DNA from: Micromonospora echinospora
GTDB lineage: Bacteria > Actinomycetota > Actinomycetes > Mycobacteriales > Micromonosporaceae
Reading direction: 5' to 3'
DNA: 64,000 nucleotides
NCBI RefSeq assembly: GCF_014203425.1
Contig: NZ_JACHJC010000001.1
Span: 2,790,001 to 2,854,000, forward strand
Shown: positions 1-8,334 of the stretch, in pieces
Numbering within the stretch: the first letter of the stretch is position 1
Layout of the letters: the number at the start of each line of letters is the position of its first letter
Notes under the pieces: model-generated
Database searches by the model: none
Told to the model about the DNA's origin: nothing
The model's input: the letters and a program-made list of their open reading frames with translations, nothing else
Position numbers and translations under genes: made by a program

Positions 1-1176
1 GGAGCGTCGCGCGGCCGCCACCAGCAGCCGCCAGCCGTCCGCCCGTTCGTCCGCGTCGCCCGAGCGCAGCGCCGCGCTCGCTGACGCGGACGCCGCCGGC
101 CACGGCAGGTACGCGCTCCAGAACCGCACCTGCTCCTCCCGCTCGCGCACGGTCGGCAAGGTCAGCACCCGGGCCGCCTCGCGTGCCCGTACGGCCGCCG
201 GCAGCACCTCCATCACCGCGGCGCCGGGTAGCAGCGCCGTGGTGTCGGTGTCGGCCAGCGCCCCGTCGTACAGCTCGGCGCGGCGGCTCGGCGCGACGGC
301 GCGCAGCAACGCGGCGAGCGCGTGATCGTGCTCCCGCAGCCGGGCGGCCAGCGGGACCAGTTCGCCCGTGGGCAGCGCGGCGAGGCGGCCCAGCACCGCC
401 CGGGGCAGCGTGGTCCGTGCCAGCCAGGCCGCCCGGCCCGGCGGCGTGAGCAGGCGTACGACCCGGTGCGCGTCGTGTGCGGCGAGCCGCCCGTACGCGA
501 CGAGCGGGCCGGGCAGCGACTCCTCGGGCGCGTACCGGTCGAGCAGGTCCAGCGCCTGTGCCGGATCACCCCGCAGCACCGCGCCGGCGACCTCCGCCCA
601 GATCCGCCCGCGCGACTCGGGCGGGGCCGCGGCCAGCCGCTCACCGGCGCGCGCCAGCACGATGTCGGGGTGCGCCCGCATCAGCCGTTCCGGGTTCAGC
701 GCGTGTTCCAGGTCGGGCAGCCAGGCCCGTACCGTCTCGGGGCCGCAGGCCGGCAGCAGCGCGACGGCCTCGTGGTCGCCGAACCGGTCGCGCACCGCGG
801 TGATCAGCGCGTCGGCGACCGCCGGCGCCGGGTTGCGGCGCAGTGCCCGGTAGACGCGCCGGCGGGCGTTCGCCGGCCGGTCGGTCAGGTCGGCGGGCGT
901 CACGCCGGCGCGCACGGCGGCGGTCAGCGCGGTGGCGGCGATCGAGGGCTCCGGGTCGAACGTCGCGGCCAGGACGGCCGCGGTGTCCCGGGTCGCCAGC
1001 GCGGCGAGCAGCGCGAGATGCCGCTCGTAGGGCCTGTGCCGGCGCAGGTCGGCGCAGACCTGCGCCCGGTCGGGCGCGGTGCGTGCCCACGCCACGAGGT
1101 GCCGCGTCCGGTCGCGGTGGGGCAGCGGATCGAGGGCGGTGAGCAGATCGCGGGTGGCGGTGAGCACGGCGCTCAT
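1..1176 (-). CDS. Large HEAT-like repeat protein, N-terminal part (cut by window edge)
   Basis: The first 392 residues are visible, starting at an ATG at 1176 and running open off the left edge. The protein is built almost entirely of Ala/Leu/Arg-rich amphipathic helices in a repeating pattern, which fits a HEAT- or ARM-type solenoid. It has no signal peptide or membrane segment, so it is probably cytoplasmic. No catalytic motif is visible. Start choice: no in-frame start lies nearer, and the upstream gap changes to AT-richer sequence. Function is unknown; scaffold proteins of this type are common in actinobacteria. It is divergent from the sulfotransferase gene and may share the intergenic promoter region. 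Confidence 0.7.
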   Translation of the reverse strand, partial: MSAVLTATRDLLTALDPLPHRDRTRHLVAWARTAPDRAQVCADLRRHRPYERHLALLAALATRDTAAVLAATFDPEPSIAATALTAAVRAGVTPADLTDRPANARRRVYRALRRNPAPAVADALITAVRDRFGDHEAVALLPACGPETVRAWLPDLEHALNPERLMRAHPDIVLARAGERLAAAPPESRGRIWAEVAGAVLRGDPAQALDLLDRYAPEESLPGPLVAYGRLAAHDAHRVVRLLTPPGRAAWLARTTLPRAVLGRLAALPTGELVPLAARLREHDHALAALLRAVAPSRRAELYDGALADTDTTALLPGAAVMEVLPAAVRAREAARVLTLPTVREREEQVRFWSAYLPWPAASASASAALRSGDADERADGWRLLVAAARRS

Positions 1177-1272
1177 TGTGCCGGTGCGCGGGTCGCCGCG
1201 AGTGCCCGTCGTGCCTATTCCGCAATTCCTATGGAAATTGTAGATTTTCAGCGTTCTCTCAGCCGCCCGGGA

Positions 1273-1301
1273 TTGACATCAATCGGACCGTCGGGGATAT
1301 T
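1273..1301 (+). promoter_or_regulatory. Housekeeping-type promoter for the sulfotransferase gene
   Basis: A perfect TTGACA (1273-1278) is followed after 17 bases by GATATT (1296-1301). This is a sigma-70/HrdB-like arrangement about 120 bases upstream of the ATG at 1420. The leader between them is GC-rich and could fold, but I see no known riboswitch. Confidence 0.5.
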
Positions 1302-1419
1302 CCTAGCGGCGCGTCGGGGCGCGGGGCGGAGCAGGCGAGGTCTGCGGACTTCACCTGCTTGACGTGCGGAAAGGTGTTCGTGCTGCCCCTGCTCCGCGGG
1401 GTCCGGATGAGGTTGGGAA

Positions 1420-2322
1420 ATGATTAAACGGGCCGTCGAATTCGCCAAGCACAATTCGCCGAATTCTCTGCGCGTAAAGGCCCGGCGGGCGCAGATGGAA
1501 GCGCGCAACGCCCGCATGCGACTCACCGTTCCGGTGGTGGCCCGTAGCGAGTTCGACAACATCTTCCACTGCACCGTCCGCAAGACCGGCAGCCAGTGGA
1601 TCAAGGCGCTGTTCAGCGACCCGGCCGTCTACCGCCACTGCGGGCTGCTGCCGTACGACCCGCGCTTCTACTCCGGCGGGGCGACCGCGCCGGTGCCGGC
1701 CGGCCGCGTCGGCCTGGCCATCTTCCTCTCCCACAAGCGGTTCGAGGCCGTGCCGAAGGCCGGCAGCTACCGCGCGTTCTTCGTGATCCGCGACCCGCGC
1801 GACGTGGTCGTGTCCAGCTACTTCTCGCTGCGCAACTCGCACGCCCCGATGGGCGATATCCCGCAGGCGCGCAAGGCCCTCCAGGAACTGCCGAAGAAGG
1901 AGGGCATGCTCTACGTCATCGACCGGCTGCGCGACAAGAAGCAGTTCGGGCAGATGCGCTCCTGGGCGGTCGCGCCGAGCGACGAGACGTTCCGGCTGTT
2001 CCGCTACGAGGACCTGACCGGCGAACGGCAGGCCGAAGAGGTCGACCAGCTTCTGCGGCACTGCGGGATCACGCTGCCGCCGGCCGAGCTGGAGGCCCTG
2101 CTGGCCCGCTACAGCTTCACCAGGATGAAGAAGTCGAAGGAGACCCCGGGGCGGATCTCCCACTACCGCAAGGGCGCGTCCGGCGACTGGCGCAACCACT
2201 TCGACGACGACATCTACGCCGCGTACACGGCCGCCGCCGGTGACCTCGCCGAGATCCTCGGCTACCCCGCCCGGGACGAGGTGACCGACGAGCGGAACGG
2301 TCAGGGGTCCGCTACCCGGTAG
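1420..2322 (+). CDS. PAPS-dependent sulfotransferase family protein
   Basis: This 300-residue protein probably transfers sulfate from PAPS to an unidentified acceptor. The 5'-phosphosulfate loop is seen as RKTGSQWIK at residues 54-62. The 3'-phosphate-binding motif is IRDPRDVVVSSY around 123-134. The conserved C-terminal motif is RKGASGDWRNHF near residues 248-259. All three have the order and spacing of the cytosolic sulfotransferase fold (Sulfotransfer_1/3). There is no signal peptide. It stands alone, with its own promoter, and the neighbours do not reveal the acceptor. Candidates are a carbohydrate or a secondary metabolite. The family call is strong and the substrate unknown. Confidence 0.85.
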   Translation: MIKRAVEFAKHNSPNSLRVKARRAQMEARNARMRLTVPVVARSEFDNIFHCTVRKTGSQWIKALFSDPAVYRHCGLLPYDPRFYSGGATAPVPAGRVGLAIFLSHKRFEAVPKAGSYRAFFVIRDPRDVVVSSYFSLRNSHAPMGDIPQARKALQELPKKEGMLYVIDRLRDKKQFGQMRSWAVAPSDETFRLFRYEDLTGERQAEEVDQLLRHCGITLPPAELEALLARYSFTRMKKSKETPGRISHYRKGASGDWRNHFDDDIYAAYTAAAGDLAEILGYPARDEVTDERNGQGSATR

Positions 2323-2367
2323 GGCGGGTGACGGCGGTGCGTGTTCATACCGCTCCGAAGAGGCGCA

Positions 2368-2832
2368 TCACGAGTCCGCCTGCCCGAACCACAGATCGTG
2401 GACAGACTGCAAGCCGTCATGCGTCGAGTCGGTCACGCGGAAGAACTTCCACGCATAGCCGAACGGGTCCTCGAACTCGACGTACCTCTCTCCCCACGGT
2501 GCGTTCTCCGGACCGGCACTGATGACGCAGCCGGCAGCTTCACACCGCAGGGCCGCCTCGTCGATGTCGTCAACCTCGAGCCCGATGACAACGCCGAGCC
2601 CGCGCGGGCCGGTCTTCGTCCGACGTTCCCGGGCGCTGTCCGGGAACGGGATGCCAATCAGCGCGTCGACCAGCAACTGCAACGGGCCCCGCCGGAGGAT
2701 TGCCATGACGAGACCACCATCAGCGCCAGGCACCGTGCCCACCGGGACAAAACCGAAACTCTGATACAACGTCGAGGCTGCCGTGACGTCACTGACCCGC
2801 AGCGCGACCCGTACCGGTGGCTCGTCGGTCAT
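2368..2832 (-). CDS. VOC (glyoxalase/bleomycin-resistance) family protein
   Basis: A 154-residue single VOC protein. The N-terminal half reads as strand-helix paired with 'LYQSFGFVPVG' and the C-terminal half ends in 'FEDPFGYAWKFF', which is the typical last strand with its conserved DPxG turn. Such proteins bind a metal or a small hydrophobic ligand; the exact reaction or resistance role cannot be told. The start is the ATG at 2832. It converges with the sulfotransferase gene and is divergent from the AraC-type regulator gene at 2983. Confidence 0.8.
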   Translation of the reverse strand: MTDEPPVRVALRVSDVTAASTLYQSFGFVPVGTVPGADGGLVMAILRRGPLQLLVDALIGIPFPDSARERRTKTGPRGLGVVIGLEVDDIDEAALRCEAAGCVISAGPENAPWGERYVEFEDPFGYAWKFFRVTDSTHDGLQSVHDLWFGQADS

Positions 2833-2982
2833 CCCGCGACGCTAGCGATTCGGCACACTGCGCGCAACGCTCACCCAACCTGTCCATTCCACCTCCGTAT
2901 CTCGACCATCCTCTCCGGAATGCGAAGGATCCCGCGAGGCGGTGAGCGGATGATCCGCACCTGATCGCCGTATGCTCCTGCC

Positions 2983-3693
2983 GTGGAGCTGCGGTTCACC
3001 ACGCGGGCGTCGGACTCGGCCTGGATCGACACCGTGTGGACCTGCGCCAGCGAACGGGTCACCGAGATGACCTCGGTGGCGAGCCCGTGCTGGGGCCTGG
3101 TCTTCTGGCGGCGTGACGGGCGCTCGTACGCGGCCGTCTCCGGGCCCGAGACCGCGACCGGCACCGCGCCGGTGCCCGAGGGCGCCACATTCGTCGGCAT
3201 CGAGTTCGCGGTGGGCACCTCGCTGCGGCTCGTACCCACGCCCGAGCTTGTCGACCGTGGCGCCGAGCTGCCCGACGTGAGCCGCCGGACGTTCCGGCTC
3301 GACGGCGGACGGTGGGAGACACCCGGCCCGGACGACGCCGAGGCCCTGGTCGACCGGCTGGTCCGCGCCGGCGTGGTGGTCCGCGACCCGCTCGTCACCG
3401 AGACCCTGCGCGGCGGCCGTCCGCCCGCCTCACCACGTACCCTCGAACGCCGCTTCCGCGCGGCGACCGGGCTGACCCGGGGCGCGGTGCGGCAGATCGA
3501 GCGCGCGCGCCGCGCCGCCGTGCTGCTGGCCGCCGGCGGCCCGCCCGCCGACGCGGTCACCACCTTCGGGTACGTGGACGAGCCGCACCTGGCCCGCGCG
3601 CTGCGCCGGTACGTCGGACGGACGGCCGGTGAGCTGCGCGCGGGCGGCGGTGGCGCGATAGCGCTGGACCCGGCTCAGCGGGTCACGTCGTAG
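2983..3693 (+). CDS. AraC-family transcriptional regulator
   Basis: A 236-residue protein with a GTG start. The first ~130 residues form a variable ligand-sensing-like region. Residues ~140-225 carry the double helix-turn-helix of the AraC family, recognisable by 'TLERRFRAATGLTRGAVRQI' and the second helix pair '..DAVTTFGYVDEPHLARALRRYVGRTAGELR'. It probably controls a nearby gene. Its 3' end overlaps the 3' end of the convergent RibD-type reductase gene by 19 bases, so the two mRNAs are complementary there. Confidence 0.8.
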   Translation: MELRFTTRASDSAWIDTVWTCASERVTEMTSVASPCWGLVFWRRDGRSYAAVSGPETATGTAPVPEGATFVGIEFAVGTSLRLVPTPELVDRGAELPDVSRRTFRLDGGRWETPGPDDAEALVDRLVRAGVVVRDPLVTETLRGGRPPASPRTLERRFRAATGLTRGAVRQIERARRAAVLLAAGGPPADAVTTFGYVDEPHLARALRRYVGRTAGELRAGGGGAIALDPAQRVTS

Positions 3694-4253
3694 ATCAGCT
3701 TGACCACACCGTTGGGATAGGCGGCGCTGTCGCGCAGACGCAGCGTCTGCCGGTCCCGGTCGGCCTGGCTGAACAGGCTCTTGCCGGCGCCGAGCAGCAC
3801 CGGGAAGACGAGCAGGTGGTACCTGTCGATCAGGTCCGCCTCGGCGAGACGGCGGGCGAGCTCCGCGCTGCCGTGGATGAAGATGTCGCCGCCCTCGCCC
3901 TGCTTGAGCGCGGCGACGTCGGCGGTCGAGCGCAGGATCGTCAGCGGTCCCCAGCCGTCGACCAGTGCGTCGTCGGGCAGGCTGGACGACACCACATACT
4001 TCGGCAGGTCCCGGTAGGCGGCGTGGTCCTCGGAGTCGCGCCAGGTGGGCGCGAACGCCTCGTAGCTGCGCCGGCCGAACATCAGCGCGCCGGTCTGCGC
4101 CAACTCCTCGCCCTTGAGCGAGAACGCCTCCGGCAGGAATTCGACGTCCTTGACGACCCAGCCGCCGCTGCGGTGCTCCTCGCCCGGCCCGCCGCCGGGG
4201 GAGTCCACCACGCCGTCGAGCGACATGAATCCGGTGTACACAAGATCACGCAT
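3675..4253 (-). CDS. Dihydrofolate reductase family protein (RibD C-terminal domain)
   Basis: A 192-residue protein with the RibD C-terminal/DHFR-like NADPH-binding fold. It opens with 'MRDLVYTGFMSLDGVVDSPGG', has 'GALMFGRRSYEAFAPTW' in the first third, and ends with the strand containing 'AAYPNGVVKLIYDV'. Many actinobacteria carry several such stand-alone reductases of unknown substrate; true folate reduction is unlikely. A second family member lies at 13515. The start ATG at 4253 is the only good one. Confidence 0.85.
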   Translation of the reverse strand: MRDLVYTGFMSLDGVVDSPGGGPGEEHRSGGWVVKDVEFLPEAFSLKGEELAQTGALMFGRRSYEAFAPTWRDSEDHAAYRDLPKYVVSSSLPDDALVDGWGPLTILRSTADVAALKQGEGGDIFIHGSAELARRLAEADLIDRYHLLVFPVLLGAGKSLFSQADRDRQTLRLRDSAAYPNGVVKLIYDVTR

Positions 4254-4307
4254 GCGGCCATGCTAGGAACGCGCGCGACGTGGTGTCTTGTACGGAACCG
4301 ACACGCC

Positions 4308-4772
4308 TCAGCAGCCGCACGACGCCCCGGCCGGCGCGGTGAGGTCGTCGGCGGGCCGCCGGACGAGCCCCGCCCCGGTGCGTACCGGGAAGCCCTCCCG
4401 CACCCAGTACTCGTATCCGCCGATCATCTCCTTGACCGGCCGGCCGAGCCGGGCGAACTCCAGCGCCGCGCGGGTGGCGCCGTCGCAGCCCGGTCCCCAG
4501 CAGTAGGTGACCACTGTGGCGTCCGCCGGGGTCAGCTCGGCGGCCCGCTCGGCGATCTGCGCGGTGGGCAGGTGGACGGCGCCGGGGATGTGCCCCTGCC
4601 GCCACGCCGGAAGGGAGCGGGAGTCGACCACGACCAGGCCGGTCACGCCCGCTTCCAGATCGGCGTGCACGTCGCTGACGTCGGCCTGGAAGGAGAGCCG
4701 GGCCGCGTAGTGGGCGACGGCGTCGGCGGGGCGGGCGGCGGGGATGCGCAGGACGTTCGACATGGCACCCAT
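4308..4772 (-). CDS. Rhodanese-like domain protein
   Basis: A 154-residue single rhodanese domain. The conserved 'VDSRSLPAWRQGHIPGAVHLP' region is at residues 49-69 and the active-site loop is 'YCWGPGCDGA', with the presumed catalytic cysteine at residue 91 and a second cysteine at 96. It may handle sulfane sulfur or act as a single-domain sulfurtransferase. The C-terminus ends in Cys-Gly-Cys. An alternative ATG lies at 4763. It is divergent from the GlxA-type regulator with only 62 bases between starts, so the regulator may control it. Confidence 0.85.
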   Translation of the reverse strand: MGAMSNVLRIPAARPADAVAHYAARLSFQADVSDVHADLEAGVTGLVVVDSRSLPAWRQGHIPGAVHLPTAQIAERAAELTPADATVVTYCWGPGCDGATRAALEFARLGRPVKEMIGGYEYWVREGFPVRTGAGLVRRPADDLTAPAGASCGC

Positions 4773-4834
4773 CGTGCCGGCCGTCGTGCGGCCGCCCCAG
4801 TGGCGGGAGCGCCGACCTTCGCTAGGATCCCGCC

Positions 4835-5827
4835 ATGAGCCGTGCCACCGTGTCGGTGCTGGCGTACGAGGGCATGTCGGTGTTCGAGACCGGGATCGTC
4901 ACCGAGGTCTTCGGCCTGCCCCGCCCGGAGTTCGACGTCGGCTGGTACGAGCTGACCGTCTGCGCGGAGACGCCCGGCGCGGTGCGGCTGGTCGGCGGCG
5001 CGACGCTGCACACCGACCACGGCCTCGACGCGTTCGCCGCCGCCGACACGCTGATCGTGCCCGGCGTCGCGGACGTGCACGCCGACCCGTCACCCCGGCT
5101 GACCGGCGCGTTGCGTGCCGCCCACCGGCGTGGCGCACGGATCGTGTCGATCTGCTCGGGGGCGTTCGCCCTTGCCGGCGCGGGCCTGCTCGACGGCCGC
5201 CGCGCCACCACCCACTGGCGGTACGCCGACCTGCTCGTCCGGCGTCACCCGGCGGTCCGCGTCGACCCGGACGTGCTGTACGTGGACGACGGAGACGTCC
5301 TCACCGGCGCGGGCAGCGCTGCCGGTCTCGACCTCTGCGTCCACCTGCTGCGCCGCGACCACGGGCCGACGATCGCCAACGCGGTCGCCCGCCGGCTGGT
5401 CGTGCCGCCGCACCGCGACGGCGGCCAGGCGCAGTTCATCGAGTCGCCGGTCCCGGACGACCCCGGCGACGACCGGCTCGCCGCCAGCATGTCGTGGGCG
5501 CTGGCGAACCTGACCGCCGAGATCACCGTGGCCCGGCTGGCCCGGCAGGCGCACATGTCGCCCCGCACGTACCTGCGGCACTTCGCGCGGGCCACCGGCA
5601 CCACCCCGATCCGCTGGCTGATCGACCGGCGCGTCCAGGCCAGCCTTCCGTTGCTGGAGACGTCAAGCGCGCCGATCGAGGAGATCGCCGCCGCGGTGGG
5701 GTTCGAGACGGCTGTGACGTTCCGGCACCACTTCGCCGCCGCGATGCGGACCTCGCCGTCGGCGTACCGCCGGGCCTTCACCGGGGCGACAGGTGGTGCT
5801 CACGCCCGGGGCAGCGGGACGACGTAG
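4835..5827 (+). CDS. GlxA-type transcriptional regulator (DJ-1/PfpI plus AraC)
   Basis: A 330-residue regulator. The N-terminal ~170 residues form a class I glutamine amidotransferase-like (DJ-1/PfpI) domain, with the nucleophile elbow 'ICSGAF'. Residues ~215-315 form the AraC double helix-turn-helix, including 'MSPRTYLRHFARATGTTPI' and 'VGFETAVTFRHHFAAAM'. This is the GlxA/FtrA architecture. The amidotransferase-like part probably senses a metabolite rather than catalysing. It is divergent from the rhodanese gene. Its 3' end overlaps the convergent NTF2-like gene by 28 bases. Confidence 0.88.
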   Translation: MSRATVSVLAYEGMSVFETGIVTEVFGLPRPEFDVGWYELTVCAETPGAVRLVGGATLHTDHGLDAFAAADTLIVPGVADVHADPSPRLTGALRAAHRRGARIVSICSGAFALAGAGLLDGRRATTHWRYADLLVRRHPAVRVDPDVLYVDDGDVLTGAGSAAGLDLCVHLLRRDHGPTIANAVARRLVVPPHRDGGQAQFIESPVPDDPGDDRLAASMSWALANLTAEITVARLARQAHMSPRTYLRHFARATGTTPIRWLIDRRVQASLPLLETSSAPIEEIAAAVGFETAVTFRHHFAAAMRTSPSAYRRAFTGATGGAHARGSGTT

Positions 5828-6162
5828 GAGTCGACGCGGGCGATGAGCCCGTCCCGGAACGTGAACAGGTCGTTGAAGGCGAAGCGGAACGGCCCGTGCG
5901 CGACGCTCACGCCCCGGCCCTCGCCGGTGACCGCGACGACCGGCCCGTCCTCGATCACGCGCTCGACGTCGAGCCGCGGGCTGCCGGTGAAGGCCGGGTT
6001 CTCGATCTCGCCGTCGAACTCCGCCCGGCCCCGGGTGGTCCGGTGGCCGTGGATGACCCACTCCACGTCGTCGGTGAGGGTGGCGAGGATGCGCTCGTGG
6101 TCGCTCGTCCGGAAGCCGGCGAAGTACTCGGCTACCAGGTCACGCTGGGTTGTTCGGGGCAC
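5800..6162 (-). CDS. NTF2/SnoaL-like small protein
   Basis: A 120-residue cone-shaped NTF2-like protein. Typical features are the N-terminal helix 'LVAEYFAGFRTSDHERILATL', 'VEWVIHGHRTTRGRAEF' and the long final strands 'FNDLFTFRDGLIARVDSYV'. It could be a small isomerase/hydrolase or a ligand-binding protein. It is the third gene of the ArsR operon and overlaps the preceding AHSA1-type gene by 23 bases, so translation is probably coupled. Confidence 0.8.
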   Translation of the reverse strand: MPRTTQRDLVAEYFAGFRTSDHERILATLTDDVEWVIHGHRTTRGRAEFDGEIENPAFTGSPRLDVERVIEDGPVVAVTGEGRGVSVAHGPFRFAFNDLFTFRDGLIARVDSYVVPLPRA

Positions 6163-6616
6163 TGTTGCCTCCGTCGTCGTCGGGTCGCAGGTGTGCGGCG
6201 AGCGCGTCGAGGATGGACGCGAGCCCGTCGGCCGCCTGGTCGGTACGCAGCTCCGGCGGAAGCTTGCGCTGGTGCACCGTCAGATCCGTGCCGTCGCGCG
6301 CCGGCCGGAGCGTGACAGTCGTGCGCAGGCCGGTGACCGGCTCGTCGAAGACCAGTTCGCGCGGCGGGTCCACACTGACGTAGACGAACCGGAGTCGCCC
6401 GGTGCGGCCGTCCGGCGCGCGTGTGTCGAGAGCGAACTCCCCGCCCGGCCGCAGGTCGACGGTCACCGAGTCCGGCGGCACGCTGGCGTGGGAACCGCCC
6501 CAGAACGCCGCGATGCTCGCCGGTGAGGTGAAGGCGGCCCAGACCCGTCCGGGCGCGGCGGGCAGGCGCCGCCGGGCGATCAGTTCGTCGCCGTGCCGCT
6601 CGGTACGCGCCCTCAC
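6140..6616 (-). CDS. SRPBCC/AHSA1 domain protein
   Basis: A 158-residue START-like (activator of Hsp90 ATPase homologue 1) protein: 'RRLPAAPGRVWAAFTSPASI' opens the fold, 'FWGG' and 'VTVDLRPGGEFALD' follow, and the last helix is 'ADGLASILDALAAHL'. I place the start at the GTG at 6616 because it forms a GTGA overlap with the ArsR stop codon; a longer reading upstream would run through the ArsR gene. The ArsR-AHSA1 pair is a common actinobacterial module in which the repressor controls the binding protein. Confidence 0.85.
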   Translation of the reverse strand: MRARTERHGDELIARRRLPAAPGRVWAAFTSPASIAAFWGGSHASVPPDSVTVDLRPGGEFALDTRAPDGRTGRLRFVYVSVDPPRELVFDEPVTGLRTTVTLRPARDGTDLTVHQRKLPPELRTDQAADGLASILDALAAHLRPDDDGGNSAPNNPA

Positions 6617-6945
6617 CGGGTTGCCTCCGGTCCGGCGAGGTGCTCCTCCAGCGCGTCGAGACGGTCGTCCCAGGCGCGGCGCTGCTCGTCGATCCACGTA
6701 CTCAGCCGGGTGAGACGGTCGACGCGGAGCCGGCAGGGCCGTCGCGTGCCCTCCCGCCGCTGCTCGACCAGGCCGCACCGGCGCAGGACGCCGACGTGGT
6801 GGGAGATGGCCTGCGGCGTCAGGTCGAACGGCTCACCCAGCTCGCCCACAGTGGCCTCGCCGCGTGCGAGCCGGGTCACCAGGGCGCGGCGGACCGGGTC
6901 GCCGAGCGCGGCGAAGGCGAGGTCGAGGTCCGGATCGGACTGCAT
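6613..6945 (-). CDS. ArsR-family repressor
   Basis: A 110-residue winged-helix protein: 'FAALGDPVRRALVTRLARGEATVGELGEPF' then the recognition helix 'LTPQAISHHVGVLRRCGLVEQRREG'. No metal-binding cysteine pair typical of arsenic or zinc sensors is present (one Cys in the recognition region and one near residue 70), so it more likely senses something else or acts constitutively. It is first in the operon with the AHSA1- and NTF2-like genes. Two adjacent palindromes directly upstream of its start are the likely autoregulatory operator. Confidence 0.9.
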   Translation of the reverse strand: MQSDPDLDLAFAALGDPVRRALVTRLARGEATVGELGEPFDLTPQAISHHVGVLRRCGLVEQRREGTRRPCRLRVDRLTRLSTWIDEQRRAWDDRLDALEEHLAGPEATR

Positions 6946-6959
6946 GCCCTCACGCTACC

Positions 6960-6991
6960 GCAAACATCAATTTGCGCAAACAATGCTTTGC
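6960..6991. promoter_or_regulatory. Tandem palindromic operator of the ArsR operon
   Basis: Two 16-bp palindromes sit head to tail without a gap: GCAAA-N6-TTTGC at 6960-6975 and again at 6976-6991. They lie 15-46 bases upstream of the ArsR start codon. Position, symmetry and duplication make them the best candidate for binding two ArsR dimers and blocking the promoter. Confidence 0.7.
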
Positions 6992-7030
6992 AGATGAGCG
7001 TTCCACTGGCGAGCCGCAGCGCGGGTGGCG

Positions 7031-7846
7031 TCAGAGCGCGCCGTTGCGGACGGCCTCGTGGATGGTGCTGATCGTCGGTGTGAAGCCGAGGCTGCGGGCG
7101 AGGCTGATGTCCACCTGCCCCTGCCACGGCTGACTGAGCGGTTCGGCGGAGGAGCCGTAGGAGTAGCCGACGAGCTGCGACATCTCGTAGATGCTCAGGG
7201 GCGACTCATCGGCGATGTTGACAGTGCGGTAGTCGAACGCGCCCGTGAGGGCCAGTGCGAACGCCGTGGCGATGTCGGCGTGGTGGCAGACGCTCAGCCT
7301 CTGTGCCGGGTGCCACCCCATGCCGGCCGCGAGTTCGGGCAACGATTCGAGGTGCCCGTCCCGGTCTCCGTAGATGAATGGAAGCCGCAGGATGCCCCAG
7401 GTGAGCCCGCTGGCGCGAAGCAGCTGCTCGGCTTCGATCTTGCTGGCGGGGTAGGCGAGCGTCGGCGCGACGGGGTCGTCCTCACGCCCGGGGTGCGTGC
7501 TGTCGGCGCCGTAGACGTTGGAGGTGCTGGCCAGCAGGAACCGGGCCTCCGGCGCGTGCTTCTCGACGGCGGCGATCAGGTTGCGGGTGCCGTCACGGTT
7601 GACGGCCCAGATCTGGTCGTCGTCGCGGGTGCGGAAGACGGCGGCCAGGTGGATGATCGCGGTGACGGCTTCCACGGCTGCCGGCAGGGATTCGGGGCTG
7701 AGGACGTCACCCTCGACGCGCCGTACGCCTTGGGGTACCGCTTTTCCGGGACGGACGAGGGCGCGGCACTCGACACCCGCCGCGGTGAGTCGCCCGAGCA
7801 GGCGGGGGCCGACGAGGCCCGTTCCGCCGGTCACGAGAACGGTCAT
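7031..7846 (-). CDS. NAD(P)-dependent epimerase/dehydratase (extended SDR)
   Basis: A 271-residue extended short-chain dehydrogenase. The nucleotide-binding loop is GGTGLVG at residues 7-13, and the catalytic pair is in YPASK with 'STSNVYG' supplying the serine region. The substrate is unknown: probably a sugar nucleotide or small carbonyl. I start it at the ATG at 7846, which overlaps the MarR stop as ATGA; longer readings include MarR coding sequence. As second gene of the MarR operon it is likely induced when the repressor is relieved, as with oxidoreductases under MarR control. Confidence 0.87.
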   Translation of the reverse strand: MTVLVTGGTGLVGPRLLGRLTAAGVECRALVRPGKAVPQGVRRVEGDVLSPESLPAAVEAVTAIIHLAAVFRTRDDDQIWAVNRDGTRNLIAAVEKHAPEARFLLASTSNVYGADSTHPGREDDPVAPTLAYPASKIEAEQLLRASGLTWGILRLPFIYGDRDGHLESLPELAAGMGWHPAQRLSVCHHADIATAFALALTGAFDYRTVNIADESPLSIYEMSQLVGYSYGSSAEPLSQPWQGQVDISLARSLGFTPTISTIHEAVRNGAL

Positions 7847-8304
7847 GATCCGTGCTCCTTCCGGTAGTCGACGAGTCGTCTGGTCGCGCCGCTGAGGACG
7901 CGATTCATGGTTTCGATGTCCGCGGGGTCGACTCCGCCGAAGGCGACTTCCGCGATCAACGCCATCGGATCGGGGAGCGAGTTCCACAGGCTCACGCCGG
8001 CCGGCGTGATGTGCAGCTGTTTCTGACGCTGGTCGTCCGGGTCGGGCACCTGTTCGATCAGCCCTTTGCGTACGAGCGCTGCGATGACCGCGCTGAGGGT
8101 CGCCCGTTCGACCTCGAGTTCGCGGGTGAGGGTGCGCTGGCCGACCGGCCGGCCCTCACTCAGCCGGTACAACACGTACCACTGGGTGTTGCCGAGATCG
8201 TAGGGGCGCAGCACGGACTCCATGAGGGCCCGGCTGGCGAGGAAGTACTTCTTCGCCCAGACGCCCGGAGCGTCCAGCTCGTAGGCGCTCATTTCGTTAG
8301 GCAC
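7843..8304 (-). CDS. MarR-family repressor
   Basis: A 153-residue MarR winged-helix protein: 'TQWYVLYRLSEG' and 'GQRTLTRELEVERATLSAVI' (helix-turn-helix), then the wing 'KGLIEQVPDPDDQRQKQLHIT'. The listed start is a GTG at 8304; an ATG at 8292 (MSAYEL) is equally plausible, and neither has a clear ribosome-binding site, so the message may be leaderless. A 44-bp palindrome covers the start codon and is the obvious autoregulatory site. The downstream epimerase gene is coupled by an ATGA overlap. Confidence 0.88.
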   Translation of the reverse strand: MPNEMSAYELDAPGVWAKKYFLASRALMESVLRPYDLGNTQWYVLYRLSEGRPVGQRTLTRELEVERATLSAVIAALVRKGLIEQVPDPDDQRQKQLHITPAGVSLWNSLPDPMALIAEVAFGGVDPADIETMNRVLSGATRRLVDYRKEHGS

Positions 8305-8334
8305 CTGACAACATTGTCAGGTGCCTAACGAAAT
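8291..8334. promoter_or_regulatory. 44-bp perfect palindrome, MarR operator
   Basis: Two 21-base arms (8291-8311 and 8314-8334) are exact reverse complements around a 2-base centre. The core contains CCTGACAA / TTGTCAGG. It overlaps the MarR start codon, so bound repressor would block transcription initiation or, if transcribed, the RNA would fold over the start. Confidence 0.75.

Noticed and set aside
322..1362. A 346-codon plus-strand frame
   Set aside because: Antisense to the truncated HEAT-like gene; Gln/Arg/Gly-rich without motifs.
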